Shown in pieces: positions 1-6,444 of a stretch of 6,948 bases of DNA. Numbering within the stretch: the stretch's first letter is position 1; every line of letters begins with the position of its first letter. The stretch is from an uncultured Coriobacteriaceae bacterium (GTDB lineage: Bacteria; Actinomycetota; Coriobacteriia; Coriobacteriales; QAMH01): the NCBI GenBank assembly GCA_900556425.1, contig USOR01000043.1, forward strand, positions 1-6,948, in the 5' to 3' direction. The position numbers were made by a program, and so were the translations under genes. Below the pieces are notes generated by a model that was not told the DNA's origin, did no database searches, and saw nothing but the letters and a program-made list of their open reading frames with translations.

Positions 1-2091
1 ATAGAAACCATCCTCAGACGAGACGCTCACGTCTGCATCCATGTACCTTGGCCTCCAAACCGGCATGGGCTCGAAGTCACCACGCCACTTCGTCTTGCTC
101 AAATCAGTGTTCTTCACGTAGCTAGACTCGAACTCAATCTTTCCAGATTCCGTCTTGAAAGGAGTCTCCCCGGCAGCGATGGTGTACTTATACGCATAGT
201 ACGGCTCGTCAATCGGAATTCTGAATACGGGATTCTCATTGAATTCCTCCCAGGTCGGAGCACTCTCGCGTCCCAGATAGGCCGCGTAGAAAGCGAGCGT
301 GGTATCTTTTGCCGCCCACTCTTCATATGCCGTTTTCCAAATCTGCTCCTGCGCGTCGACCCAGTCCTCCCAAGGCACATCTTTCATAAGCGGGTTATAT
401 TCCTCGACAATGTCAAGACGCTTCGCGAGCTCGGTCCACACCCAGTCATGCGAACGCACCTCTCCGGGAAACTCGCACCCACGCGCACTGTACAGGAAGT
501 AGTTGCGCATGCCAGACGGGCCGCATACGAAACGCTGATGTCCGTACTTGTAGGAGTCCATGCCCTCGAATTGCCAAACCGGGCATGGCAGGACAATGTC
601 GCAGAATTCGACTGACGGCTGGTTCATGTGCCAGAGCAATCCCCAATTGAACTCTGTGGATGCCATGCCAACCATACGCTTGTTCGTGTCATGACAATTG
701 TTCACGTAGTTATTCGCGAATATGATCATTTGCACGTTGGGAAGCGGTGAATCATCGGAAGGCGAGCCGATACGGTGGCGAAACTCGTCCTCGGTAATCT
801 TGCCCTCCGCATATTCCTGCTGGCAAATGAGCGTTTCGGAAAGCTTATTGCTATTGATGAGAACCGGTATGTCATACTTGGGCGGCGCCTGCTTGAAATC
901 CGCGTACGGCGTGGGCACGCGCGGAGGAGTGGGAAGTGCCGAACCCGTCTGACAGCCACCGGCACATGACATGTTGCCGGTCATAGCCTGAAGGAACATC
1001 GCGGCCATGGCACTGTACTCGCCTAGATGCCTCTTTGCACACGAGTAGAAGTATTGGAAGTGCGTTGGCTTGGTGGTTCCATAGAGTCGCGCAAATTCCC
1101 TGATGGTTTCGGCTGGAACAGCGCAAATCGGTTCCGCCCACTCGGGGGTCTTGACGATTCCGTCATCACCTTTGCCGAGACAGTAGTCCTTCCACCTTTC
1201 GAAGCCGGTAGGTTCAACCCATTTTTCGACGTATTCGTGATCCCAGAGATCTTCCTCGAAGATGACCTGGGCAATTGCAAGCAGCATGGCCAAATCAGTT
1301 CCCGGCCTGATGGGAATCCACTGATCGGCGAGCAATTCGGCGCTCGCCGTGTAGCGAGGATCGACTACGATGGTTTTGCAACCACGCTCGTGGGCCAATT
1401 GCATATAATACGAAGTAGGTCCAAACCAATCGACAACCGGATCCATTCCCCACATGACGATGAGTTTGGAATTGAAGAGATCGGGAGCCTCGAAGCCTGG
1501 CAGCGCAGGGGCTCCAGATCCGTTCATCGCCTCGGCCAAGTCAAACCCCAAGTTGAATATCTCGCCTGGCGTATGTCCCGAGGTCGAGTGATCGCCCCAC
1601 GTGGCGAAACCGCATTGCCACCATGGAGCAAGCGGCATCTTGTTGGCATTGAATCCGGTGTTGTCGGTGTGATAGATGGAGTAAGGGCCGTACTTGTCGC
1701 GTACCTCTTGCATCTTCTCAGCGATGGTGTCCAGCGCCTCTTCCCAGCTTATCTTGACGAAGTATCCCTTGCCAGGTCCCTTTTTACCCACACGCTTCAT
1801 GGGATGAAGTATGCGCGTCTCCGCATAGAGTTCGTTCTTCCAAGCGTGTCCCATGACGCATGGACGCATCTGGACCATTCCCTCGTAGAGTTGATCGAAC
1901 GGAACGTCCTCGCGGCACATGCCTTGGTTGATGGAATCGTCAGGCTCTGTCGCCACGAGCTTTCCATCGCGCTCGTAGCACTTCAGGATGCACGAGGAGT
2001 CCCAGCAGCCGTTGTTCGGACATGTCGTGTAGAAGACACGATCACCGGCGCGCTCCTCTTGCCTTCCTGCAACGTATTCCTGCTTATTCAA
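1..2091 (-). CDS. Molybdopterin (bis-MGD) oxidoreductase catalytic subunit, transhydroxylase/catechol-dehydroxylase-like; C-terminus beyond the left edge
   Basis: The frame is open for all 697 codons from a TTG start to the window edge, without frameshift. It belongs to the DMSO reductase superfamily, which binds a bis-MGD molybdenum or tungsten cofactor. Visible landmarks are a Cys-rich N-terminus (Cys24, 29, 34, 38, then R76-P-C78), a WEEAL motif at 116-120, VVDPR at 242-246, IRPGTD at 261-266, MTGN with a following GG at 370-379, DIVLP at 498-502 and ESGKIEF at 648-654. That last motif normally precedes the C-terminal pterin-binding domain, so roughly the last domain is missing. GFERWKDYCLGK (296-307) followed by a KTPEWAE stretch resembles the pyrogallol transhydroxylase and gut catechol dehydroxylase group. 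There is no Tat or Sec signal, so the enzyme is probably cytoplasmic. The molybdenum ligand is uncertain; D167-H-S-T-S171 is the candidate region. A LysR gene lies directly upstream. The substrate is unknown; reductive dehydroxylation or transhydroxylation of a phenol is the best guess. Confidence 0.92.
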   Translation of the reverse strand, partial: MNKQEYVAGRQEERAGDRVFYTTCPNNGCWDSSCILKCYERDGKLVATEPDDSINQGMCREDVPFDQLYEGMVQMRPCVMGHAWKNELYAETRILHPMKRVGKKGPGKGYFVKISWEEALDTIAEKMQEVRDKYGPYSIYHTDNTGFNANKMPLAPWWQCGFATWGDHSTSGHTPGEIFNLGFDLAEAMNGSGAPALPGFEAPDLFNSKLIVMWGMDPVVDWFGPTSYYMQLAHERGCKTIVVDPRYTASAELLADQWIPIRPGTDLAMLLAIAQVIFEEDLWDHEYVEKWVEPTGFERWKDYCLGKGDDGIVKTPEWAEPICAVPAETIREFARLYGTTKPTHFQYFYSCAKRHLGEYSAMAAMFLQAMTGNMSCAGGCQTGSALPTPPRVPTPYADFKQAPPKYDIPVLINSNKLSETLICQQEYAEGKITEDEFRHRIGSPSDDSPLPNVQMIIFANNYVNNCHDTNKRMVGMASTEFNWGLLWHMNQPSVEFCDIVLPCPVWQFEGMDSYKYGHQRFVCGPSGMRNYFLYSARGCEFPGEVRSHDWVWTELAKRLDIVEEYNPLMKDVPWEDWVDAQEQIWKTAYEEWAAKDTTLAFYAAYLGRESAPTWEEFNENPVFRIPIDEPYYAYKYTIAAGETPFKTESGKIEFESSYVKNTDLSKTKWRGDFEPMPVWRPRYMDADVSVSSEDGFY

Positions 2092-2096
2092 TCAAA

Positions 2097-2108
2097 CCAC
2101 CTCTCCTT
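2097..2108 (-). promoter_or_regulatory. Ribosome binding site fixing the TTG start of the molybdoenzyme
   Basis: On the minus strand the 12 bases read AAGGAGAGGTGG, ending 5 nt before TTG at 2091. An in-frame TGA (2094-2092) sits immediately before this TTG. The first in-frame ATG is only at about codon 58, beyond the Cys cluster. TTG at 2091 is therefore the only sensible start. Confidence 0.7.
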
Positions 2109-2136
2109 CTCTTCTTGTGACTTTCCTCCGAAAATC

Positions 2137-2142
2137 ATTATG
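2137..2142 (-). promoter_or_regulatory. Possible -10 element for the molybdoenzyme
   Basis: CATAAT on the minus strand matches the sigma-70 -10 consensus at five of six bases and would give a leader of roughly 40 nt. No convincing -35 hexamer lies 16-18 nt upstream (TCAAAT at 17 nt). If real, this would suit an activator-dependent promoter. This is weak evidence. Confidence 0.25.
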
Positions 2143-2161
2143 GAAGCGAGAGGAGACGAAT

Positions 2162-2223
2162 TTGACCACACCGAACCGTTGGCCGCAGTCATTGGTTGAC
2201 AGGTGCGCAAGCATTTTTTGACA
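2162..2223. repeat. Three TTGAC words upstream of the molybdoenzyme, two of them TTGACA spaced 22 bp
   Basis: The plus strand carries TTGACC at 2162-2167, TTGACA at 2196-2201 and TTGACA at 2218-2223. The last two start exactly 22 bp apart, about two helical turns. On the minus strand, which is the coding direction, they read TGTCAA. They could be tandem operator half-sites for the adjacent LysR protein or another regulator. They also match a -35 hexamer for plus-strand transcription, but no well-spaced -10 follows (TATAAA at 2237-2242 leaves only 13 bp). Confidence 0.4.
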
Positions 2224-2229
2224 TGCCGC

Positions 2230-2267
2230 GTCATCGTATAAAGCGCATGACCTGATAACGATACGAT
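2230..2267. promoter_or_regulatory. Overlapping inverted repeats, putative LysR-type operator
   Basis: ATCGTAT (2233-2239) and ATACGAT (2261-2267) form a perfect 7-bp dyad with a 21-bp spacer. GTCAT (2230-2234) and ATGAC (2247-2251) form a perfect 5-bp dyad across 12 bp. ATACG/CGTAT (2261-2265 and 2270-2274) adds a third short dyad. They lie about 140-185 bp upstream of the TTG start and just after the LysR stop. That distance is farther from the start than a typical LysR activator site, but plausible if transcription starts upstream. The larger dyad could instead form a weak RNA hairpin after the LysR gene; no T-run follows directly. Confidence 0.35.
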
Positions 2268-2303
2268 CACGTATTTAGATTTGTATTCGGGCGAATGGGG
2301 GGT

Positions 2304-3224
2304 CTATTTGGGAAAGAAACCGTCTGGAATGTTCTCGCGAATGAAATCACGGAGCCTGCGGGCACCATCACTAAGCTCCCGTCCCTCTTCCCATGCGAGA
2401 ACCACGGGGAACCTCAGCTGCCCAAAGTCCGGCGTAAAACGAAAGACCTCTGGATCGCTTAGATAGTGTCTGGCGATGCACATGGGAAAGGCTCCCCACC
2501 CTATTCCCGCCTTCACACCATTAATGCGCGCCTCATGGGAGTCGAACTGCACAGACATGTTGTGGTCTTTGAGAGTCACACTAAAACGCTCGCGTAAGGG
2601 ACGGTTTCCGGTGAGATGCCATCCGGAATCCCATTCGTAGGTTACCGCCGGCCAGCTAAGCAGCGTCTCCAGGGAGACAATCTGAGAGCTCAAACTATAA
2701 GGCGGTTTGTTTGGCGCGAGGAAAACGCACTTCTCGTAGCCCAACACGACCATCTCCAGCCCATCCTCTAAAGGCGGATTTTCAAGAATGGCCATGTCAA
2801 GAGCTCGGTCCTTTATCCCGGCTATGAGACCTGGCTCATAATCTGCTTCGAGATGGATGCGCTCGCTGGGATTGTCCTCAATGAACTTTGCGACGATGGC
2901 GGGCAGCAGCGCAACTCCATCCGCAAGGCTCATCCCAACTTCTATGGTGCTGCTGAATGACTCACCTAGTGCGGCAAGCTCGGCTTCCAGCGTAGATGAA
3001 AGGCGTTCGACGGATTCGGCGTACTTGAGCGCCGCATGTCCGGCCTCCGTGAGAACTATACCAGCGGCGGTCCTGTCGAATAACTTGGCTCCATATCTCT
3101 GCTCGATGGACGTAAGTTTTTGCGAAAGCCCCTGCCTCGATATAAACAGCGAACTCGCCGCATGCGACAAGCTCTTTGAATGAGCCACGGTCGAAATAAC
3201 GTGGATATCGTCCGGGCAGATCAT
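2304..3224 (-). CDS. LysR-type transcriptional regulator
   Basis: This is a 306-residue protein, the normal length for the family. The N-terminal winged helix-turn-helix is clear: residues 15-65 include HAASSLFISRQGLSQKL, followed by E-x-x-x-G-A-K-L-F-D-R and L-T-E-A-G, the classical LysR pattern. A linker helix leads to a periplasmic-binding-protein-like effector domain from about residue 90 to 300, including SLADGVALLPAIVAKF and DMAILENPP. The start at 3224 is preceded by a purine-rich AAAGGCGG. The gene is transcribed in the same direction as the molybdoenzyme 212 bases downstream, not divergently as is common for LysR genes and their targets. It probably controls that gene, its own promoter, or both. 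The effector cannot be read from the sequence. The 162 bases upstream (3225-3386) hold no gene and no convincing promoter. Confidence 0.95.
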   Translation of the reverse strand: MICPDDIHVISTVAHSKSLSHAASSLFISRQGLSQKLTSIEQRYGAKLFDRTAAGIVLTEAGHAALKYAESVERLSSTLEAELAALGESFSSTIEVGMSLADGVALLPAIVAKFIEDNPSERIHLEADYEPGLIAGIKDRALDMAILENPPLEDGLEMVVLGYEKCVFLAPNKPPYSLSSQIVSLETLLSWPAVTYEWDSGWHLTGNRPLRERFSVTLKDHNMSVQFDSHEARINGVKAGIGWGAFPMCIARHYLSDPEVFRFTPDFGQLRFPVVLAWEEGRELSDGARRLRDFIRENIPDGFFPK

Positions 3225-3356
3225 GTTGCCGCCTTTCTTGGAAACTCCACATCAGCGCAGGGGGTTCGACTGACAAGGACGCCCTGTATATCGCCCTACC
3301 CGACATCATCCCCTTTCGCCATCATAAAAGCAAGATATGCTCTGATACGCAGGCCA

Positions 3357-3400
3357 GGTCTTCGAGCTGTAGAGCAGGACAACCCCTCACTTCGAAGACC
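3357..3400. repeat. Perfect 9-bp inverted repeat overlapping the end of the small membrane-peptide gene
   Basis: GGTCTTCGA (3357-3365) and TCGAAGACC (3392-3400) are exact reverse complements with a 26-base spacer. The right arm encodes the last codons of the 32-residue peptide, and the peptide stop codon lies in the spacer. In the minus-strand transcript this could fold into a long hairpin after the peptide gene, but no T-run follows, so it is not a standard intrinsic terminator. It could also be an operator for the LysR gene about 135 bp downstream. Confidence 0.4.
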
Positions 3401-3485
3401 CGCAAAACAGAATCGCGAGCATCATAATGATGACGAACCACGCCATCGCGCTGGAACCTGCGAGTAATGCCGACAAGACGCCCAT
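3387..3485 (-). CDS. Small single-span hydrophobic membrane peptide (32 residues), possible transporter accessory subunit
   Basis: ATG at 3485 opens 32 codons ending in TGA at 3387-3389. GGGAG lies 7 nt before the ATG, a well-placed ribosome binding site. The product begins MGVLSALLAG and continues SSAMAWFVIIMMLAILF, then CGSSK. It is a single transmembrane helix with one Trp at its start and a short polar, Lys-ended tail. It starts 73 bp after the APC permease stop on the same strand, so it is probably in the same transcript. Very small membrane proteins of this shape act as subunits of some transporters (for example MetS with MetP, or KdpF with KdpABC). I do not recognise this one as a member of a named family, and the accessory role is inference from position. 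A chance reading frame cannot be excluded. Confidence 0.6.
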   Translation of the reverse strand: MGVLSALLAGSSAMAWFVIIMMLAILFCGSSK

Positions 3486-3494
3486 GATGTTTCT

Positions 3495-3548
3495 CCCTCG
3501 TTTGAACTGAACGACGAACCGAGGGTATCAAGCGCCTGTGACACGCTT
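3495..3548 (-). promoter_or_regulatory. Two small hairpins between the permease and the membrane peptide, the second covering its ribosome binding site
   Basis: In the minus-strand transcript AAGCG/CGCTT (3544-3548 with 3530-3534, 9-nt loop) is followed by CCCTCG/CGAGGG (3520-3525 with 3495-3500). The latter extends by two A-T pairs after one mismatch. The GGG of its 3' arm is part of GGGAG, the peptide's ribosome binding site. The structure could limit translation of the peptide relative to the permease. Neither has a T-run, so neither looks like a terminator. Confidence 0.35.
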
Positions 3549-3558
3549 TTTCGCAGCC

Positions 3559-4980
3559 TCACTCCATGGTGATCTCGCGGTGCAGAACGCGCGTCATGAC
3601 CAGGTAGTACACGATGCCGATGGCTATCCACACGACGCCGATGATCTTGGCGGGCACGTCAAGCGAAAGCAGCAAGGCAAAGACCACGATCATGCCCAAG
3701 ATGGGGCAGACCAAGAAGCGCCCGGGATTGCCGTGATCCTTCTTCTTGAACCAGAACCATACGACCACGCAGAGGTTGAGCAGGAAGTACGTGGAAAGGG
3801 CACCAAAGTTCACGACCTTGCCCAACCCCTCCATGCCGATGAACAGGAAGGGCGCGAGCAAGACGAGCGAGAGGACCGACACGAAGCACGTAGCGACGAT
3901 GGGCACCTGGCGCTTCTCGTCGATCTTGGCCAGGACACCGGGAAGCGACCCGCTCTTGCCCATGACGTAGAGAATGCGCGATACGGACACCGTCGCGACC
4001 AAGCCGGTGAAGACGCCCTGAGCCAAGGCCACGGAAACGGCGCAGACGACGCCAAACCACTTGCCGCCCACGAGCTCGGCGATATGGTAGAAACCGTTGT
4101 TCTCGTCGTTCTTGCAAATCTGGCCCGACGGGTCGACGCAGGTGGCGATGAAGCACGTCAGGACGAAGATGGCCACGAGGATGATGACCATGATCATCAT
4201 TGCGCGCGACGGCCCGTGTCGCTCGTCCTTCGCCTCGTCGGTAAGCGTGGCCACGCACCCGAAGCCCACGAACGAGAACACCGCCAGCGAGGCGGCACCC
4301 ATGACGCCGGATACCGAGAAGGTGTTGGGATTGAACAGGGCGGTCAACGAAAAGCCGCTCGTCTCGGGGTGTCCGATGATGTAGACCACGCCGAACACGA
4401 TGAACATGCCGAGCACGATGAACTCGAGAATGAGCGCGATGCGGTTGACGAACATCGTCGTGCTCATGCCGCGCGACGCGACGACGAAGACGAAGACGAG
4501 GAAGATGAGGCACCAGCCCCAGACCGGAATCTGCGGCACGTAGGTGCTCAGCGCCTCGGCACCCATGATGAAGACCATGTCGGGCGACGTGAGATACTGC
4601 AGCAACATGAGCCAGCCGGCCACGAAACCGAGACCCTTGCCGATGCTCTTGGACGTGTAGGTGTAGATGGAGCCCGACGACGGAAAGGTTCCGATCATTA
4701 CGCCGAAGGACAGCACGGAAAAGAACATGCCGATGAAGGCGACGAAATACGCGAGCGCCGGCATGCCGCCCGATGCGTTGGACACGCCGCCAAAGAGGCT
4801 GAACGTGGCGATGGGCACCATGAAGATGAGGCCGTAGACCACCATGTCGAACACGCCGACCGTCCTCTTGAAGCCGGCATCTCCCTGCGTCGAAGACGCG
4901 CCCGCGGACTGTGCCGCAGTCGGCGAGTCGCCCTGCACCGAAGCATCCGTCTTCGGAGCTGCATCCTTGGTATCAGTCAT
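3559..4980 (-). CDS. APC-superfamily amino acid/polyamine permease
   Basis: This 473-residue, 12-helix membrane protein is of normal length for the amino acid-polyamine-organocation superfamily. Residues 1-36 are a hydrophilic Ala/Ser/Gln/Asp-rich tail. Helix 1 (about 43-65) carries the unwound-helix region GLIFMVPIATF. FPSSGSIYTYTSKSIGKGLG (99-118) is the typical loop and helix-3 entry. SFVGFGCVATLTDEAKD (236-252) corresponds to the conserved helix-6/loop motif, and SRILYVMGKSGSLP (334-347) to the loop after helix 8. The family imports or exchanges amino acids or amines across the cytoplasmic membrane; the overall look is PuuP-like, but the substrate cannot be assigned. The start at 4980 has AGGAGG 8 nt upstream, overlapping the stop of the MFS gene, so the two genes are co-transcribed and probably translationally coupled. 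Confidence 0.94.
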   Translation of the reverse strand: MTDTKDAAPKTDASVQGDSPTAAQSAGASSTQGDAGFKRTVGVFDMVVYGLIFMVPIATFSLFGGVSNASGGMPALAYFVAFIGMFFSVLSFGVMIGTFPSSGSIYTYTSKSIGKGLGFVAGWLMLLQYLTSPDMVFIMGAEALSTYVPQIPVWGWCLIFLVFVFVVASRGMSTTMFVNRIALILEFIVLGMFIVFGVVYIIGHPETSGFSLTALFNPNTFSVSGVMGAASLAVFSFVGFGCVATLTDEAKDERHGPSRAMMIMVIILVAIFVLTCFIATCVDPSGQICKNDENNGFYHIAELVGGKWFGVVCAVSVALAQGVFTGLVATVSVSRILYVMGKSGSLPGVLAKIDEKRQVPIVATCFVSVLSLVLLAPFLFIGMEGLGKVVNFGALSTYFLLNLCVVVWFWFKKKDHGNPGRFLVCPILGMIVVFALLLSLDVPAKIIGVVWIAIGIVYYLVMTRVLHREITME

Positions 4981-4995
4981 GATAACCCCCTCCTA
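4981..4995 (-). promoter_or_regulatory. MFS stop codon embedded in the permease ribosome binding site
   Basis: The minus strand reads TAGGAGGGGGTTATC before the permease ATG. TAG is the MFS stop (4993-4995) and AGGAGG is the binding site, 8 nt from the ATG. This arrangement usually lets ribosomes terminating on the first gene reinitiate on the second. Confidence 0.75.
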
Positions 4996-6444
4996 TCCTC
5001 TCCCGGTTTTCTCGCTCGTCGCGCTGTCCGCGGCAGCCGCCTTCCCCTTCTGACGGCGTACGAGGCGCGTATAGACGACGGTAAGAATGACCGCCACTAT
5101 CAATATGCCGATGGCAATGAGCAGGGTATGCGAAAAGCCAAATGCGTAGGCATCGGCCTTGCTCGTTCCCCCCGCCATCAAATGGGTGACATCGCCGGAC
5201 ATGATGCCGACGAAGAGAGCCGACGAGACGGAGCTGCCGATCTGCACGATCGTCGAGTGGATGGACGAGCCGTACGAGGAAATGGCGCGGGGAAGCGCGT
5301 TGAGGTCGACGGTCTTTACTGCCGGGAAGAAAATGCCGATGCCCGCATAGGCTATGGCAGCGCAGGCAAGCAAGACGATGACGAGCAGCTGCGCGGAGGC
5401 GAAGTACATGCCGACGTAGCCGATGAGCACGATCGCAAACCCCACCGGCACGAGCGGCCACACGCCGTGCTTCGCAAGCAGATGGCCACTGGGAAAGCAA
5501 CAGGCCGCATAGCACAGGATGGGCACGATGCACATGCAGCCGGCTATGAACGGCGAGTACGATGCCGCGCCCTCGAGATACAGGGGGACGAGCAAGCTCA
5601 TGTACACCGATGCCATGAACGCAAGCGTGACGAGCGTCTCGCCGACGGTGAAAACCGGATTGCGCAGCGGCGTCAGATTGAGCAGGGGCTCGTCGATATG
5701 CAGCTGACGGTATACGAAGATGGCAAGTATCGCGATGCCGGCGAGCATGATGACGAGTGGCGGAAAAACCTCATGCGAGATCTCGTTAAGGCCATAGAGG
5801 AAGCAGGCCAGGCCGACAAAGCTCAGCGCAACGCTCGGGATGTCGATATGGGCTTTCCTGCGCATATATAGATTGTGGATAGCTGGCCTGCCCGCAATGA
5901 TGAGGACAAGGGCAATCACCGCGGGAATGAGGAAGAGCGGGCGGAGGCCGACGCAGGTGATGATAAGACCTGAAACGGGCGGGGCAAACGCCAACGCGAC
6001 GCCAATGACACCGCTGTTCACGGCGAGCAACGTCGCTGCCTTGCCCTTTGGCGCGATGGTGAGCAACGCCTCGTTGATAAGCGGGAAGCACAGTCCCGTG
6101 CAAACGGCCTGGAGGGCACGGGCGACGATCATGACCGGATAGTTCCAGGCAAAGAAACCGAGCAACGACCCTACGAACGAGAAGACGAAGCCTATGGTCA
6201 TGAGCTTGTGAAGGCCTATGCGCTCGAGCAGCTTCGCCGCCATGGTGATGGTCGTCGCGGTGACGATCGTAAAGGCGAGCACCATCCAGTTGGCCTGGGA
6301 GAGCGTGATGTGAAAGTCGGTTGCGACGTAATCAAGCGCGACGTTCATGAGCGACTGCATCAAAGAGGCAAGCAGGTTGCACGCGAACAGCACCACGATC
6401 ATCGCCTGGCGGTGTTTTGCGGTCTGCTTGTTTTGAACAGCCAT
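4993..6444 (-). CDS. MFS transporter, DHA2 (14-helix, EmrB/QacA-like) family
   Basis: The protein has 483 residues and about 14 predicted helices. Family marks are NVALDYVATDF (34-44) in helix 1 and after it, RALQAVCTGLCFPLINEA (109-126) as motif B with its Arg, VALAFAPPVSGL (149-160) in the place of the antiporter motif C, EPLLNLTPLRNPVF (252-265), which is typical of the DHA2 mid-region, and QIGSSVSSALF (401-411). The C-terminal tail is Lys/Arg- then Ala/Ser-rich and cytoplasmic. Members are usually proton-driven exporters of drugs, bile acids or metabolites. Here the usual Asp of helix 1 is replaced (ASLMQSLMNVAL) and motif C lacks its GP and GG pairs, so the substrate or mode may differ. 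The ATG at 6444 has GGAG 8-9 nt upstream. It is the first gene of the unit with the APC permease. Confidence 0.93.
   Translation of the reverse strand: MAVQNKQTAKHRQAMIVVLFACNLLASLMQSLMNVALDYVATDFHITLSQANWMVLAFTIVTATTITMAAKLLERIGLHKLMTIGFVFSFVGSLLGFFAWNYPVMIVARALQAVCTGLCFPLINEALLTIAPKGKAATLLAVNSGVIGVALAFAPPVSGLIITCVGLRPLFLIPAVIALVLIIAGRPAIHNLYMRRKAHIDIPSVALSFVGLACFLYGLNEISHEVFPPLVIMLAGIAILAIFVYRQLHIDEPLLNLTPLRNPVFTVGETLVTLAFMASVYMSLLVPLYLEGAASYSPFIAGCMCIVPILCYAACCFPSGHLLAKHGVWPLVPVGFAIVLIGYVGMYFASAQLLVIVLLACAAIAYAGIGIFFPAVKTVDLNALPRAISSYGSSIHSTIVQIGSSVSSALFVGIMSGDVTHLMAGGTSKADAYAFGFSHTLLIAIGILIVAVILTVVYTRLVRRQKGKAAAADSATSEKTGRG

Noticed and set aside
1027..2199. Plus-strand open frame of 390 codons
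   Set aside because: It lies antisense to the molybdoenzyme, whose translation shows clear family motifs throughout; the antisense product shows none.
2196..2242. Plus-strand promoter TTGACA...TATAAA
   Set aside because: The nearer TTGACA is only 13 bp from TATAAA and the farther is 35 bp away, both outside the workable range; no plus-strand gene follows.
2857..3183. Plus-strand frame of 108 codons
   Set aside because: It is antisense to the LysR helix-turn-helix and linker coding region, without features of its own.
3659..4513. Minus-strand frame of 284 codons rich in Arg and His
   Set aside because: It is an out-of-frame shadow inside the APC permease gene; the composition reflects shifted GC-rich codons.
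4973..5533. Minus-strand frame of 186 codons
   Set aside because: It is an out-of-frame shadow of the 3' part of the MFS gene.
3538..5871. Very long plus-strand open frame (777 codons) across the permease and most of the MFS gene
   Set aside because: It is the exact codon-aligned antisense of two membrane proteins that share a frame. Its His/Asp/Glu/Arg-rich, low-complexity product is what reversed Val, Ile, Leu and Met codons give. It has no domain features.
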